From positions 1-8,163 of the forward strand of contig JACPBU010000023.1 in NCBI GenBank assembly GCA_016180165.1: 8,163 bases of DNA. Direction: 5' to 3'. Source of the DNA: Candidatus Woesearchaeota archaeon. GTDB taxonomy: Archaea > Nanobdellota > Nanobdellia > Woesearchaeales > JACPBV01. The notes under the pieces are model-generated. The model saw only the letters and a list, made by a program, of their open reading frames with translations, was not told where the DNA came from and did no database searches. Both the position numbers and the translations under genes were made by a program. Positions 1-6,310 of this stretch are shown here, in pieces; within the stretch, counting starts at the first letter, position 1; each line of letters starts with the position of its first letter.

Positions 1-5
1 ATAGC

Positions 6-93
6 AAATCTCGTTAATTATCGAAATATTGCGAGATTTTCTAGTATAGTAAATCACCTTTTGGATTTTCGAGAATTTCGGTGATTTACTATA
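6..93. repeat. Two adjacent inverted repeats (hairpin pair)
   Basis: The first inverted repeat has perfect 8-bp arms, AAATCTCG (6-13) and CGAGATTT (32-39), around an 18-nt loop. The second has perfect 14-bp arms, TATAGTAAATCACC (45-58) and GGTGATTTACTATA (80-93), around a 21-nt loop. Both loops contain a TCGA core in an AT context, and both stems carry AAATC/GATTT, so the pair looks related or able to pair alternatively. They lie about 70 nt past the stop of the platform gene on the minus strand. They could be a 3' UTR or processing structure, operators of a gene beyond the left edge, or the end of a small mobile repeat. The stems are directly visible; the role is unknown. No U-run follows the stem on either strand, so a bacterial-type intrinsic terminator is not supported. 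Confidence 0.7.
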
Positions 94-162
94 AGTGCCT
101 TTTATCTCTAAAGTTTAATGGGTTTATCCATCTCTCGCATCAAATATTTTCTCCTAAGATTC

Positions 163-2349
163 CTAGCTGCCTATGCCACCGAGAAGGGAAGGATCCATGA
201 TCTTGCTTGCGATAAAGTTGAAGGAAAGCATGATAAGCATCGCAATGATGCTATACAGGACTGACGCTCTCACCATGTTGTTGCCCATCTGATATCTTTC
301 GTTGAGCTTGTCTGAGCCGTTCTCGATGCCATTTGCGATGATGGTAAGTATATAGGTGATCTGGACGACATAGAGGCCGACGATGATCTGGAAATGAAAT
401 GTGGGGACCCCCTGGCCGAAAAAACCACCTGCGAGAGCGCCTCCAGCGTCAGAGCCTCCCGAGAGATGCTTCATCTGGAGGGACAGCTTTCCTAAGATAG
501 TAGTGACCATCGAGGTGATGCCGATGACAATCCCGGCGATGACCGGCGTGAGGAACTTTATCTGGGAATTCATCGATGACAGCACGTCTGACATCAGGTC
601 TTTCAGGCGCTCGTTCACCTTGTGGATCTCTTTGACATACCGTGAGATGTTCATCAGGGCAACTGCCGCCACTTTTGGCCCCTTCCTCACTGACTCAATC
701 AGGACTTTCATGGAGCTTTCAATGAGCTTTGATGGAAAGAATTTTATTGCGCCGTTCCTTGGGTCAAAGATAGCCTGGGCTACCCCCATCCCCAACCGCC
801 TGATATTCATCCCGACAAGCTGGAAAAAATTTCCAGAGATAGTGCCTTCCATGCTCCTGCCCACTTTCTCAAATGAGGTCTCTGCTGGGCTGCCGTCGCC
901 GAGCCTGTTGCCCAGCTGGAAAAGGCCGGATGCGAATTCCTGCTCGAGCTGCTCTGTAGTCTTCCTTATCTCGATGACTTTTTTTGACCTGAGCTTGTAA
1001 TAGAGGCCAATGGCGATGCCCAATCCCACTATCACAAAAAGGCTTAGGATGGAAGAGCCAAGCCCAAACGGCCCGATGGCCTTGCCGCTTTCCGATGTCC
1101 GGTAGTCCAGCAGGCAAAACTTCCTCAGGCAGGTTGATGTCTCGTCAAGCTCACCAAACCCCCAGCCCGCTTCATCGGGGACAAACCGATGGAGGATCAG
1201 AGGGCTAAAACCTACGAGCAGGAAAGCAAGCCCCAATGCTATGCAGAACCACATCGGAGTAAACACGAACTCTTTTTTCCCAAATTTAATGCTGATATTT
1301 GCATACTTCCTGAATTCCTCCTGCTCAGAAAGGTCAGTATCTCCATAACCAGTCGGGCGCTTCGCTAAAATATTCTTCCCTAAATAATATACTGAAGCCG
1401 GGAGGCCTATGTTGTAGAGCAGAGATATCGAATACCATCTTACATCTTTCAAAAAGGAGACTACGAGGGGAAGGATGACCAGGCCCAGGATAGGGAGGAT
1501 GATGCCAAGCATGTGGAGCATAGTGATTGGGGTCTTCAGGTTTTGGGCGTAATGCAGCATGCGCTCGTATGTCTCTGTAAGAATCACATCGAGAGATTTG
1601 TCCAGCGTCGCAATCCTTGAATCTTCGTTCCCTTCCAGAAGCGAAGCTTCAACCAGGTGAAATGCCTCTATGAATTCGACATTCCATTTCCTCCATGTCT
1701 CGAGGTAGGCTTCGAGCGCATCTTTGACGGCAGGATATTTCTGGGTCTCAACATCCCACAACACTTTTTTCAGGTCAAGGCTCAACGGGGGGGCGATATG
1801 GTCAGCTGCAAACCTGATGGCAAGCTCAAGGTTGGAGGTATGCCTCATGAAGGTAACGACATAAAAGATGCAGATCACCATCTGGTTGCTTGCCTTGAGG
1901 CGCCAGCCGTTTGCAATAAAGATAGGGATTTTTCCCAATGGCTTTACGATCGAAAACCCAACAATCATGAAAAATATCACAAAAAAGAACGATTTGAGGA
2001 AAAACAGCGAAAGGATAATGCTTGACAATATCAATGCAAGGGGGGCAAGAAATGCGAATGAAGCGGCGCCTGCGGGAGTGATATTAAGATGAGAGATCTC
2101 AAGGGATTCAAGCAGCTCCTGCTCTTTCTGCTTATCAGGCTTGACGGTCAGGATCTTTTCACTAAGGTTGCATAACTTCTCATACAGGCTTATGTGGCCG
2201 GGGAGGTATTCCCTCTGGAACTCCATATACTCTTTTGAGACTCCCTGCTCGTTGAGACTTTCCTGCAGGTTGACACCGAGCTGACCCTGGAGCTTCTGCT
2301 TATACTTTTGCATCAGGTCTGCCATCTGGGCTTCATTTGCATCAGTCAT
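163..2349 (-). CDS. Archaeal TadC/FlaJ-type secretion platform membrane protein (two T2SSF domains)
   Basis: This is the inner-membrane platform of an archaeal type IV pilus, archaellum-like or secretion machine, which normally couples ATPase motion to assembly of a surface fibre. I infer about nine membrane segments (approx. 97-117, 119-137, 277-300, 304-324, 364-384, 431-451, 598-620, 654-676, 697-716). Two large soluble helical regions, about 150-275 and 455-597, fit two cytoplasmic T2SSF domains; the first includes FYVVTFMRHTSNLELAIRFA. At 728 residues it is longer than a typical FlaJ (about 550). Charge distribution puts two loops outside: 385-430, with Cys407 and Cys412, and the glycine-rich 621-650 (GGSDAGGALAGGFFGQG). 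The start at 2349 is supported by GGAG at 2360-2357, seven bases upstream. It lies 118 bp downstream of the ATPase gene on the same strand, the usual ATPase-platform order. Family call is firm; the machine it belongs to is not determined. Confidence 0.88.
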   Translation of the reverse strand: MTDANEAQMADLMQKYKQKLQGQLGVNLQESLNEQGVSKEYMEFQREYLPGHISLYEKLCNLSEKILTVKPDKQKEQELLESLEISHLNITPAGAASFAFLAPLALILSSIILSLFFLKSFFFVIFFMIVGFSIVKPLGKIPIFIANGWRLKASNQMVICIFYVVTFMRHTSNLELAIRFAADHIAPPLSLDLKKVLWDVETQKYPAVKDALEAYLETWRKWNVEFIEAFHLVEASLLEGNEDSRIATLDKSLDVILTETYERMLHYAQNLKTPITMLHMLGIILPILGLVILPLVVSFLKDVRWYSISLLYNIGLPASVYYLGKNILAKRPTGYGDTDLSEQEEFRKYANISIKFGKKEFVFTPMWFCIALGLAFLLVGFSPLILHRFVPDEAGWGFGELDETSTCLRKFCLLDYRTSESGKAIGPFGLGSSILSLFVIVGLGIAIGLYYKLRSKKVIEIRKTTEQLEQEFASGLFQLGNRLGDGSPAETSFEKVGRSMEGTISGNFFQLVGMNIRRLGMGVAQAIFDPRNGAIKFFPSKLIESSMKVLIESVRKGPKVAAVALMNISRYVKEIHKVNERLKDLMSDVLSSMNSQIKFLTPVIAGIVIGITSMVTTILGKLSLQMKHLSGGSDAGGALAGGFFGQGVPTFHFQIIVGLYVVQITYILTIIANGIENGSDKLNERYQMGNNMVRASVLYSIIAMLIMLSFNFIASKIMDPSLLGGIGS

Positions 2350-2356
2350 TGGGTTT

Positions 2357-2360
2357 CTCC
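2357..2360 (-). promoter_or_regulatory. Ribosome binding site of the platform gene
   Basis: GGAG on the minus strand lies seven bases upstream of the ATG at 2349. It supports that start and shows that translation is initiated locally rather than only by coupling to the ATPase gene. Confidence 0.65.
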
Positions 2361-2390
2361 ATTTGTCTCTGTCATCACTTTCTCCCTCTC

Positions 2391-2435
2391 TTCCACTACT
2401 CTCCCTTCCACTACTCTCCCTTCCACTACTCTCCT
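2391..2435. repeat. 15-bp tandem repeat, three copies
   Basis: Three head-to-tail copies of TTCCACTACTCTCCC lie at 2391-2405, 2406-2420 and 2421-2435; the last ends in T instead of C. In the mRNA sense of the flanking genes the unit is GGGAGAGTAGTGGAA, which is mostly purine and contains GGGAG-type Shine-Dalgarno-like strings. The array fills part of the 118-bp spacer between the ATPase stop and the platform start. The rest of the spacer, roughly 2365-2460, is also strongly pyrimidine-biased on the plus strand. The unit length is a multiple of three, but nothing indicates that it is translated. Confidence 0.9.
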
Positions 2436-2467
2436 CACTTCATTCTCTCAATTCTCTCTTTTATCAA

Positions 2468-4777
2468 TCATAAGTCTTCCTCATCTTTCTTTGGGGTGAA
2501 TTGTTTCTTCTTCAATGTTCTTTTGAGCCAATCGTTCCATTCAAAAAATATTCTTTTTGAGTCAAGGGCGCCAACCTCATCACGGATCTTCTCTGAAATC
2601 CTGTGGAATTCGTCATTGCAGGAAATTGAAAATTGGGCTTCCAGAAGGTCAAGGTTGTTCTGCTTAACTGCAAAATCAACAATCGTTTCCTTCATCTTGG
2701 CCCTGAGGAGGATGTTGTCCCAAACCGCATCCCAATTTCCTGCCCACTCACGGACGCTGCCCGCTATCGACTTTAAGATCTCACTCTCACCGTTGATGAG
2801 GTCGTCACCGGGAATCAGCTCTCCTGCGCTGCTGTCATATTTCATCAGGTCTGAGAAACCGCCTTCAACTAATGGGTCGTTTTCCCAATGTTTCCTGACT
2901 TCAGTTATCTGGGTTACCTTTCTGGTCTTGTGCATGCCATCTGCCGTCCGGATAGGATTTGCGACAACAATGATGTCTGTTGCCTTAAAGCTCGTCTTTG
3001 GGACTTCCAGGTCATTCACGACACGGTCATAGACACCATAGGGGCTGTCGCCGTGAATCGTCCCTGCGACCACATTTGCCAAAGCACCTACTCTCATCGC
3101 CTCATATAATGAGCGGGCTTCCTTGCTCCTAATCTCCCCAACAATAAGTGCAGAGTCCCCCAAACGGAGCGTTGTCCTGATGCCTTCCTCTGCTGATACT
3201 TCTGAGGAGCCTTTGCTCAGTGCTGCAGCAACTTTCATCTGCTGGATATTGTATCCCATCTTCCGCAGAGAGGGGACCGGAAGCTCTAAGGTATCTTCTA
3301 TAGTGATAATCCTATACTTCCTCATGATCTCCGTCAGTATTGAGCCAAGAAGGGAAGTCTTTCCAGCAGATCTTGTGCCTGCAACAAGCATTGTCCGCGA
3401 ACCGTCGATGATAAAACTTAACATCCCTGCCCCTAAGGGGTTAATCATCTTGGTGTGGATGAATAATGGCAGCGTCCAAGGCTTGTCCCTGTGCCTCCTG
3501 AAGGCATAGGCAAGGCCAGTGGGGTTTAGCGGGCTGGAAATCACGCTAACTCTCGCAGATGCACCTGGAATATTCAATTCCGTGTCAAGAATGGGGTTAG
3601 CTTCATCCAATGGCCTTCCTGAAATAAGCCTCATCTTTGAAGCCCATGATTCTGCATCAGTCTCTGTAGGGGTTATGTTTGTCCTGCAATCACCAAACTC
3701 AGCATGGACAAGAAAGATAGGAGATTCTCCCATCGGGGAATTGATGGTTATATCCTGAATCTTCTCATCCTGGAGAAGGACCTCAATAAGGCCGAAGCCT
3801 ACGGTATAACGGACAAGGATAGTGGTCAGCTCCTCAATCTCTCTTGGGGTAAGGCGAAGCTTCTTGTATTCCAACAATTCCTCGATCAAATCACGGCCTA
3901 TATTTGAAAATACTGTCCTCATCCTTTCAGGGTCGATGAACTCACTCTTTTCCGGCTTATGCTCAGTCATTATCTTCCTTGCCGTATCAAGAATCTCATA
4001 ACTGTCTTCGCTCAACTTGAATTCCGGAGGCACAATGTGGTATAAGTATTGGACAGTGTCCGGGAGGCTGAAGATCGTCACCTCAGTCCTATTGACCTCA
4101 TAGCTGTCAATCTCCTCACCATCATCCGGGAATTTTGACATCAGCTTTGCATGGAGGAAGTCTGGCTTGATGAATGGGTGGAAGATGATACGATAGACAT
4201 CCCTTTTGCCTACCTCAAAGCCCGCAAGATTCTGCTGGGCAAGGGTGATCAGCCTTGTCTTTTCAAGCTGGGCAATAAGCGAGGACAGCACCTGAAGGTA
4301 TTTTACCGAGCATCTCTTGAATGAAGCATCTGTGTTTTTCTGCTGGTTGATAGTAGCATCCCTCAGAAGCCTCTTCAGGCTGACATAAGCGCCAATCGGA
4401 TCGCTCCTCAAAAGGTTTGAAACGATGTTCCTGACCTCAGCATACCATGTCGGGGCAAATCTCGCACATATCGGCTCCAGCACAAATGCATTATAACTGA
4501 GAGTGTCACGCTCCTTGTAGAGCCTTAAGTAAAGTTCAGAAATCTCTTTTACCAACAATGTCTGGTCGTAATCATATTCGTAATTCCGCTTCTGAAAGTA
4601 TACAATCTTGGTGACGGCACCAGCCTCATTGAGAATGTCACATGTCTTTTGGAATGTGTAGGGGTCGTCCTCCAGAGAAGGGACTCTTGTGTATTGGTCG
4701 CAGTCAATCTTTAATACAGTTTCCTGGCCCTCCCTGATAATATCATAGGTAAATGCTTCTTTTTGAAAAATTGCCAT
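2468..4777 (-). CDS. Archaeal type II/IV secretion (TadA/GspE/FlaI-family) ATPase
   Basis: This is the cytoplasmic ATPase expected to power the platform protein encoded just downstream. Numbering from Met at 4777 (769 aa), the motifs run in canonical order: Walker A GTRSAGKT (467-474), Asp-box IITIEDTLELP (490-500), Walker B LIVGEIR (544-550) and His-box AGTIHGD (571-577). GTRSAGKT in place of the classical GxTGSGKT suggests the archaeal TadA-like branch. About 290 residues precede the region resembling the FlaI/TadA N2 domain, and about 120 residues follow the core, so it is longer than the usual 500-550 residues. I choose 4777 because GGAG (4790-4787) lies nine bases upstream and the protein then begins MAIFQKEAF. 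An upstream in-frame ATG at 4870 would add 31 residues coded entirely by the 13-bp repeat (about 4794-4866) and its flanks. Family very secure; start fairly secure; substrate unknown. Confidence 0.92.
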   Translation of the reverse strand: MAIFQKEAFTYDIIREGQETVLKIDCDQYTRVPSLEDDPYTFQKTCDILNEAGAVTKIVYFQKRNYEYDYDQTLLVKEISELYLRLYKERDTLSYNAFVLEPICARFAPTWYAEVRNIVSNLLRSDPIGAYVSLKRLLRDATINQQKNTDASFKRCSVKYLQVLSSLIAQLEKTRLITLAQQNLAGFEVGKRDVYRIIFHPFIKPDFLHAKLMSKFPDDGEEIDSYEVNRTEVTIFSLPDTVQYLYHIVPPEFKLSEDSYEILDTARKIMTEHKPEKSEFIDPERMRTVFSNIGRDLIEELLEYKKLRLTPREIEELTTILVRYTVGFGLIEVLLQDEKIQDITINSPMGESPIFLVHAEFGDCRTNITPTETDAESWASKMRLISGRPLDEANPILDTELNIPGASARVSVISSPLNPTGLAYAFRRHRDKPWTLPLFIHTKMINPLGAGMLSFIIDGSRTMLVAGTRSAGKTSLLGSILTEIMRKYRIITIEDTLELPVPSLRKMGYNIQQMKVAAALSKGSSEVSAEEGIRTTLRLGDSALIVGEIRSKEARSLYEAMRVGALANVVAGTIHGDSPYGVYDRVVNDLEVPKTSFKATDIIVVANPIRTADGMHKTRKVTQITEVRKHWENDPLVEGGFSDLMKYDSSAGELIPGDDLINGESEILKSIAGSVREWAGNWDAVWDNILLRAKMKETIVDFAVKQNNLDLLEAQFSISCNDEFHRISEKIRDEVGALDSKRIFFEWNDWLKRTLKKKQFTPKKDEEDL

Positions 4778-4786
4778 TTTTCTTTT

Positions 4787-4790
4787 CTCC
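4787..4790 (-). promoter_or_regulatory. Ribosome binding site that decides the ATPase start
   Basis: GGAG on the minus strand sits nine bases before the ATG at 4777, in the string GGAGAAAAGAAAAATG. It favours 4777 over the in-frame ATG at 4870, which would translate the minisatellite. The repeats just upstream supply further GGGAG/GAGG strings, so several weak ribosome sites may lie in series. Confidence 0.6.
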
Positions 4791-4793
4791 TTC

Positions 4794-4866
4794 TTCCTCT
4801 CCCTACTTCCTCTCCCTACTTCCTCTCCCTTCTTCCTCTCCCTACTTCCTCTCCCTACTTCCTCTC
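4794..4866. repeat. 13-bp tandem repeat, 5.6 copies
   Basis: Units of TTCCTCTCCCTAC start at 4794, 4807, 4820, 4833 and 4846, with an 8-bp partial copy at 4859-4866. The third unit differs by one base (TTC instead of TAC at its end). In the mRNA sense the unit is GTAGGGAGAGGAA. The array spans the last codons and stop of the ribbon-helix-helix gene and most of the spacer before the ATPase. Because 13 is not a multiple of three, each unit shifts the reading frame and three units make a 39-bp cycle; read in the ATPase frame this gives a 13-residue peptide repeat starting EEVGRGSRERKK. Near-perfect copies suggest recent slippage. Confidence 0.95.
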
Positions 4867-5015
4867 TCATCTGTCTCCTTACGCTGTTTCATTTCACTTA
4901 GTGCAATTTCAATAAGGTGAGACCTATTCCTAAACCTCTTTGTATCTTTTATCTGCTGCTCAATCCATCTTTCGAGACTTTCGTCAATGGTTGCACTTAT
5001 TGCTTTCTTACCCAT
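4842..5015 (-). CDS. Small ribbon-helix-helix (CopG/Arc-type) DNA-binding protein
   Basis: This 57-residue protein has the ribbon-helix-helix pattern: a basic strand KKAISATID (3-11), a first helix about 12-22 (SLERWIEQQIK), a turn with FRNRSH (about 27-32) and a second helix HLIEIALSEMKQ. Such proteins bind DNA as dimers through the strand and often repress their own promoters. The start at 5015 is chosen because the fold begins right there; the ATG at 5069 would add 18 unrelated residues and would lie upstream of the transcript start predicted from either TATA-like element. The last residues (RGSRERK) and the TAG stop are written by the first copies of the 13-bp repeat, so the C-terminus is repeat-derived. 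As the first gene of the minus-strand operon, it is a good candidate to regulate the ATPase/platform genes or the divergent surface operon. Target unknown. Confidence 0.8.
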   Translation of the reverse strand: MGKKAISATIDESLERWIEQQIKDTKRFRNRSHLIEIALSEMKQRKETDERGSRERK

Positions 5016-5046
5016 TTTTTCAACTTTTTCCGGTTGGCTCAAATAG

Positions 5047-5058
5047 TATAAATTTAAA
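5047..5058 (-). promoter_or_regulatory. Candidate TATA box of the minus-strand operon
   Basis: On the minus strand TTTAAATTTATA covers 5058-5047. An archaeal start about 26 bases downstream of its centre would fall near 5026, giving a leader of about 11 nt before the ATG at 5015. A second option, TTATAAAT at 5094-5087, would start transcription near 5064 and give a leader of roughly 50 nt. A small palindrome, GGGCAGCCC (5059-5067), directly abuts the first element. No convincing BRE is visible upstream of it. Confidence 0.4.
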
Positions 5059-5072
5059 GGGCAGCCCATACT

Positions 5073-5088
5073 ATAAAATCTATTTTAT
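5073..5088. promoter_or_regulatory. AT-rich palindrome, possible operator
   Basis: ATAAAAT (5073-5079) and ATTTTAT (5082-5088) form a perfect inverted repeat with a 2-bp centre, between the two TATA-like elements upstream of the ribbon-helix-helix gene. Proteins of that family often bind short palindromes or repeats over their own promoter, which makes this a reasonable operator candidate. In DNA this AT-rich such palindromes also arise by chance, so confidence is low. Confidence 0.25.
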
Positions 5089-5132
5089 TTATAATATACT
5101 ATTTTATATTTTTTATATTATCTTTTTTTACC

Positions 5133-5144
5133 AGCTTTATTAAT
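5133..5144 (+). repeat. Upstream copy of a 12-bp promoter-like repeat
   Basis: AGCTTTATTAAT at 5133-5144 recurs exactly at 5260-5271, where it is the predicted TATA region of the plus-strand operon. The upstream copy could be a second, more distal TATA element giving a leader of more than 100 nt, or a binding site for the same factor. It is followed by a T-rich stretch to about 5160. Confidence 0.45.
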
Positions 5145-5216
5145 CTTTCTTTTTTTAAATTTCCCCCTTTGACACCAATCACTTTTTCGGCAAATTTGGT
5201 TTGATATTCGTCATAA

Positions 5217-5236
5217 TCTCTCTCTCTCTCTCTCTC
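5217..5236. repeat. (TC)10 dinucleotide repeat in the divergent control region
   Basis: Ten uninterrupted TC units end about 25 bp upstream of the predicted TATA box of the plus-strand operon. Long perfect dinucleotide runs are uncommon in prokaryotes and are prone to slippage. Here a length change would alter spacing between the core promoter and anything upstream without touching a coding frame. Confidence 0.9.
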
Positions 5237-5255
5237 TTCCCCGCTTTCTTGAAAT

Positions 5256-5271
5256 CGAAAGCTTTATTAAT
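5256..5271 (+). promoter_or_regulatory. Candidate BRE/TATA promoter of the surface-protein operon
   Basis: CGAAA (5256-5260) followed by GCTTTATTAAT (5261-5271) resembles an archaeal BRE plus TATA box. Adding the usual 26-27 bases from the box centre (about 5266) puts the transcript start at 5292-5293, exactly on the ATG of the first gene. No Shine-Dalgarno-like sequence precedes that ATG, which together suggests a leaderless mRNA. Confidence 0.6.
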
Positions 5272-5292
5272 ACCTGAATTAAAAAACCGAGA

Positions 5293-5520
5293 ATGCAGGA
5301 ACGTGTTGAGGTGTTGTTATTAGTGGCTCTTCTTTTTATGTTAGCTATGTCGGTGTTTTCTTTTGTCTCGTTAAACAAGAAAATCGAAGGCTTACAGCTT
5401 ATCGGAACAAAATCAGGAGAGGCTCTGTCTCCTTTTTCTGCTAAAGCATCTCCTGTAAATGGTATGATTGTTGTCCAAATTGTCAATACTTCCGTTGGGA
5501 CTACCGGGGCTTCACCATGA
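5293..5520 (+). CDS. Small single-span membrane protein, first gene of the surface operon
   Basis: I do not recognise a named family. The 75-residue product has a hydrophobic helix at about 7-27 (VLLLVALLFMLAMSVFSFVSL) after a short acidic/basic start (MQERVE), then a tail rich in Gly, Ser, Thr and Val. The tail segment GMIVVQIVNTSV resembles the first strand of the next two proteins (GMVNITVASV), hinting at a shortened relative. The flanking charges (KK after the helix) make the topology uncertain. It lacks the K/R-G cleavage context of a classical class III prepilin, although glutamates just before a long hydrophobic helix are reminiscent of a mature pilin N-terminus. Its TGA overlaps the next ATG (ATGA), so the two are probably translationally coupled. 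It is probably real because the promoter places the transcript start on its ATG. Confidence 0.65.
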   Translation: MQERVEVLLLVALLFMLAMSVFSFVSLNKKIEGLQLIGTKSGEALSPFSAKASPVNGMIVVQIVNTSVGTTGASP

Positions 5521-6236
5521 AACAACTTTCGAACAGGACAGCATCAATCCTTCTCCTCTCAGCTATTGTTGTGTCTCTCGTGTCAACAGTCTCAACAGTA
5601 TTCAAGGTAAACCAGTTTATGCTTCCTTTCCAGGGGATTAGCGGCATGGCAACAACCACTACCGGGATGGTTAATATCACTGTCGCTTCTGTTGTATCTA
5701 TCTCAATCACTGATGCCATTGTGGATTTTGGATCCTGCAGCCCTAACGGAACAATTGGGGCGAATGTGTCAAGCAATGATACCTCAACTTCATGGGGTGC
5801 TCCAGGGGTATGTACTGTGGGTGGAGATCCTCCGACGACAAATGATAATATCTCTGTCATGAATGACGGGAATGATGATATCAACCTTACTGTCCAGTCA
5901 AATAAGCTTGCATCAAGTTTCATCGGCGGGACCGGGCCAAGGCTTGACTTTTCAGTAAGAGACGATCCTGTCAGAGGCGGGTGCCAGAACCTCAGTGTTG
6001 CTGATCTTACCGGGGGAGGATCGTTTGTGAGTTATGATTCCAACAGAACCGGTTACCAGCATGAATGGATAAATCTCAGCCTTGTAAATACTGAATATAT
6101 AGCCTGCCAAAACTTTACCTTTATCAACACCAATGATACTATCAATGTGTTTTTCCGGCTTTATCTGCCGCCAGATGCGCCTGTGAACGCCAGCGAGCAG
6201 ACTGCAACAATCACCTTTACCGGCGCCTCGAGTTAA
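5517..6236 (+). CDS. Secreted, sequon-rich surface protein (paralog A)
   Basis: This 239-residue protein has a basic N-terminus and a hydrophobic segment at about 9-29, either signal peptide or anchor, followed by a Ser/Thr/Gly-rich linker and a domain I infer to be mostly beta. Four cysteines (74, 99, 156, 197) could form two disulfides. There are 13 NxS/T sequons, which is far more than expected for its size, so the exported part is probably heavily N-glycosylated. It matches the next gene at 70 of 120 residues over positions 41-160 without a gap, with FGSCSPN, SSNDT, NDGND and GCxNLS as clear shared blocks, and both end in ASS. The start overlaps the previous stop (ATGA) and no strong ribosome site precedes it, which fits coupling. 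The product could be a cell-surface coat, fibre or S-layer-like subunit, or cargo of the divergent machine. Specific function unknown. Confidence 0.85.
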   Translation: MKQLSNRTASILLLSAIVVSLVSTVSTVFKVNQFMLPFQGISGMATTTTGMVNITVASVVSISITDAIVDFGSCSPNGTIGANVSSNDTSTSWGAPGVCTVGGDPPTTNDNISVMNDGNDDINLTVQSNKLASSFIGGTGPRLDFSVRDDPVRGGCQNLSVADLTGGGSFVSYDSNRTGYQHEWINLSLVNTEYIACQNFTFINTNDTINVFFRLYLPPDAPVNASEQTATITFTGASS

Positions 6237-6310
6237 TTGGAAATTAATGAACATTAACTGTATTGGAACCATGCAGATAAAGACCAAAGAGGCGAGCAAA
6301 TAACTCATCA

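Noticed and set aside
6..93. Rho-independent terminator
   Set aside because: No T-run follows either stem on either strand, and archaeal termination normally uses T-tracts without a hairpin.
108..140. Ten-codon minus-strand ORF (MREMDKPIKL) preceded by AGGAG
   Set aside because: The ribosome-like site is suggestive, but the peptide is too short to support as a gene without conservation data.
401..1000. 199-codon plus-strand open frame inside the platform gene
   Set aside because: It is antisense to a well-supported membrane protein, has no domain-like pattern and no start signals; a coding shadow.
2308..3032. Plus-strand open frames reading through the 15-bp repeat into the ATPase gene
   Set aside because: The apparent Ser/Thr/Pro peptide repeat is only translation of the minisatellite in the wrong direction, and the rest is antisense to the ATPase.
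4794..4866. CRISPR array
   Set aside because: The copies are directly abutting 13-mers with no unique spacers, so this is a minisatellite.
4778..4870. N-terminal 31-residue extension of the ATPase starting at the ATG at 4870
   Set aside because: It is coded by the 13-bp minisatellite and overlaps the ribbon-helix-helix gene; the ATG at 4777 has a well-placed GGAG. Kept only as a switching hypothesis.
5016..5069. Longer start of the ribbon-helix-helix gene at 5069
   Set aside because: The extra 18 residues do not fit the fold, and the ATG lies upstream of the transcript start predicted from either TATA-like element.
6247..6303. 18-codon plus-strand ORF (MNINCIGTMQIKTKEASK) between the paralogs
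   Set aside because: No clear ribosome site precedes it and the spacer is short; chance is the simpler explanation.
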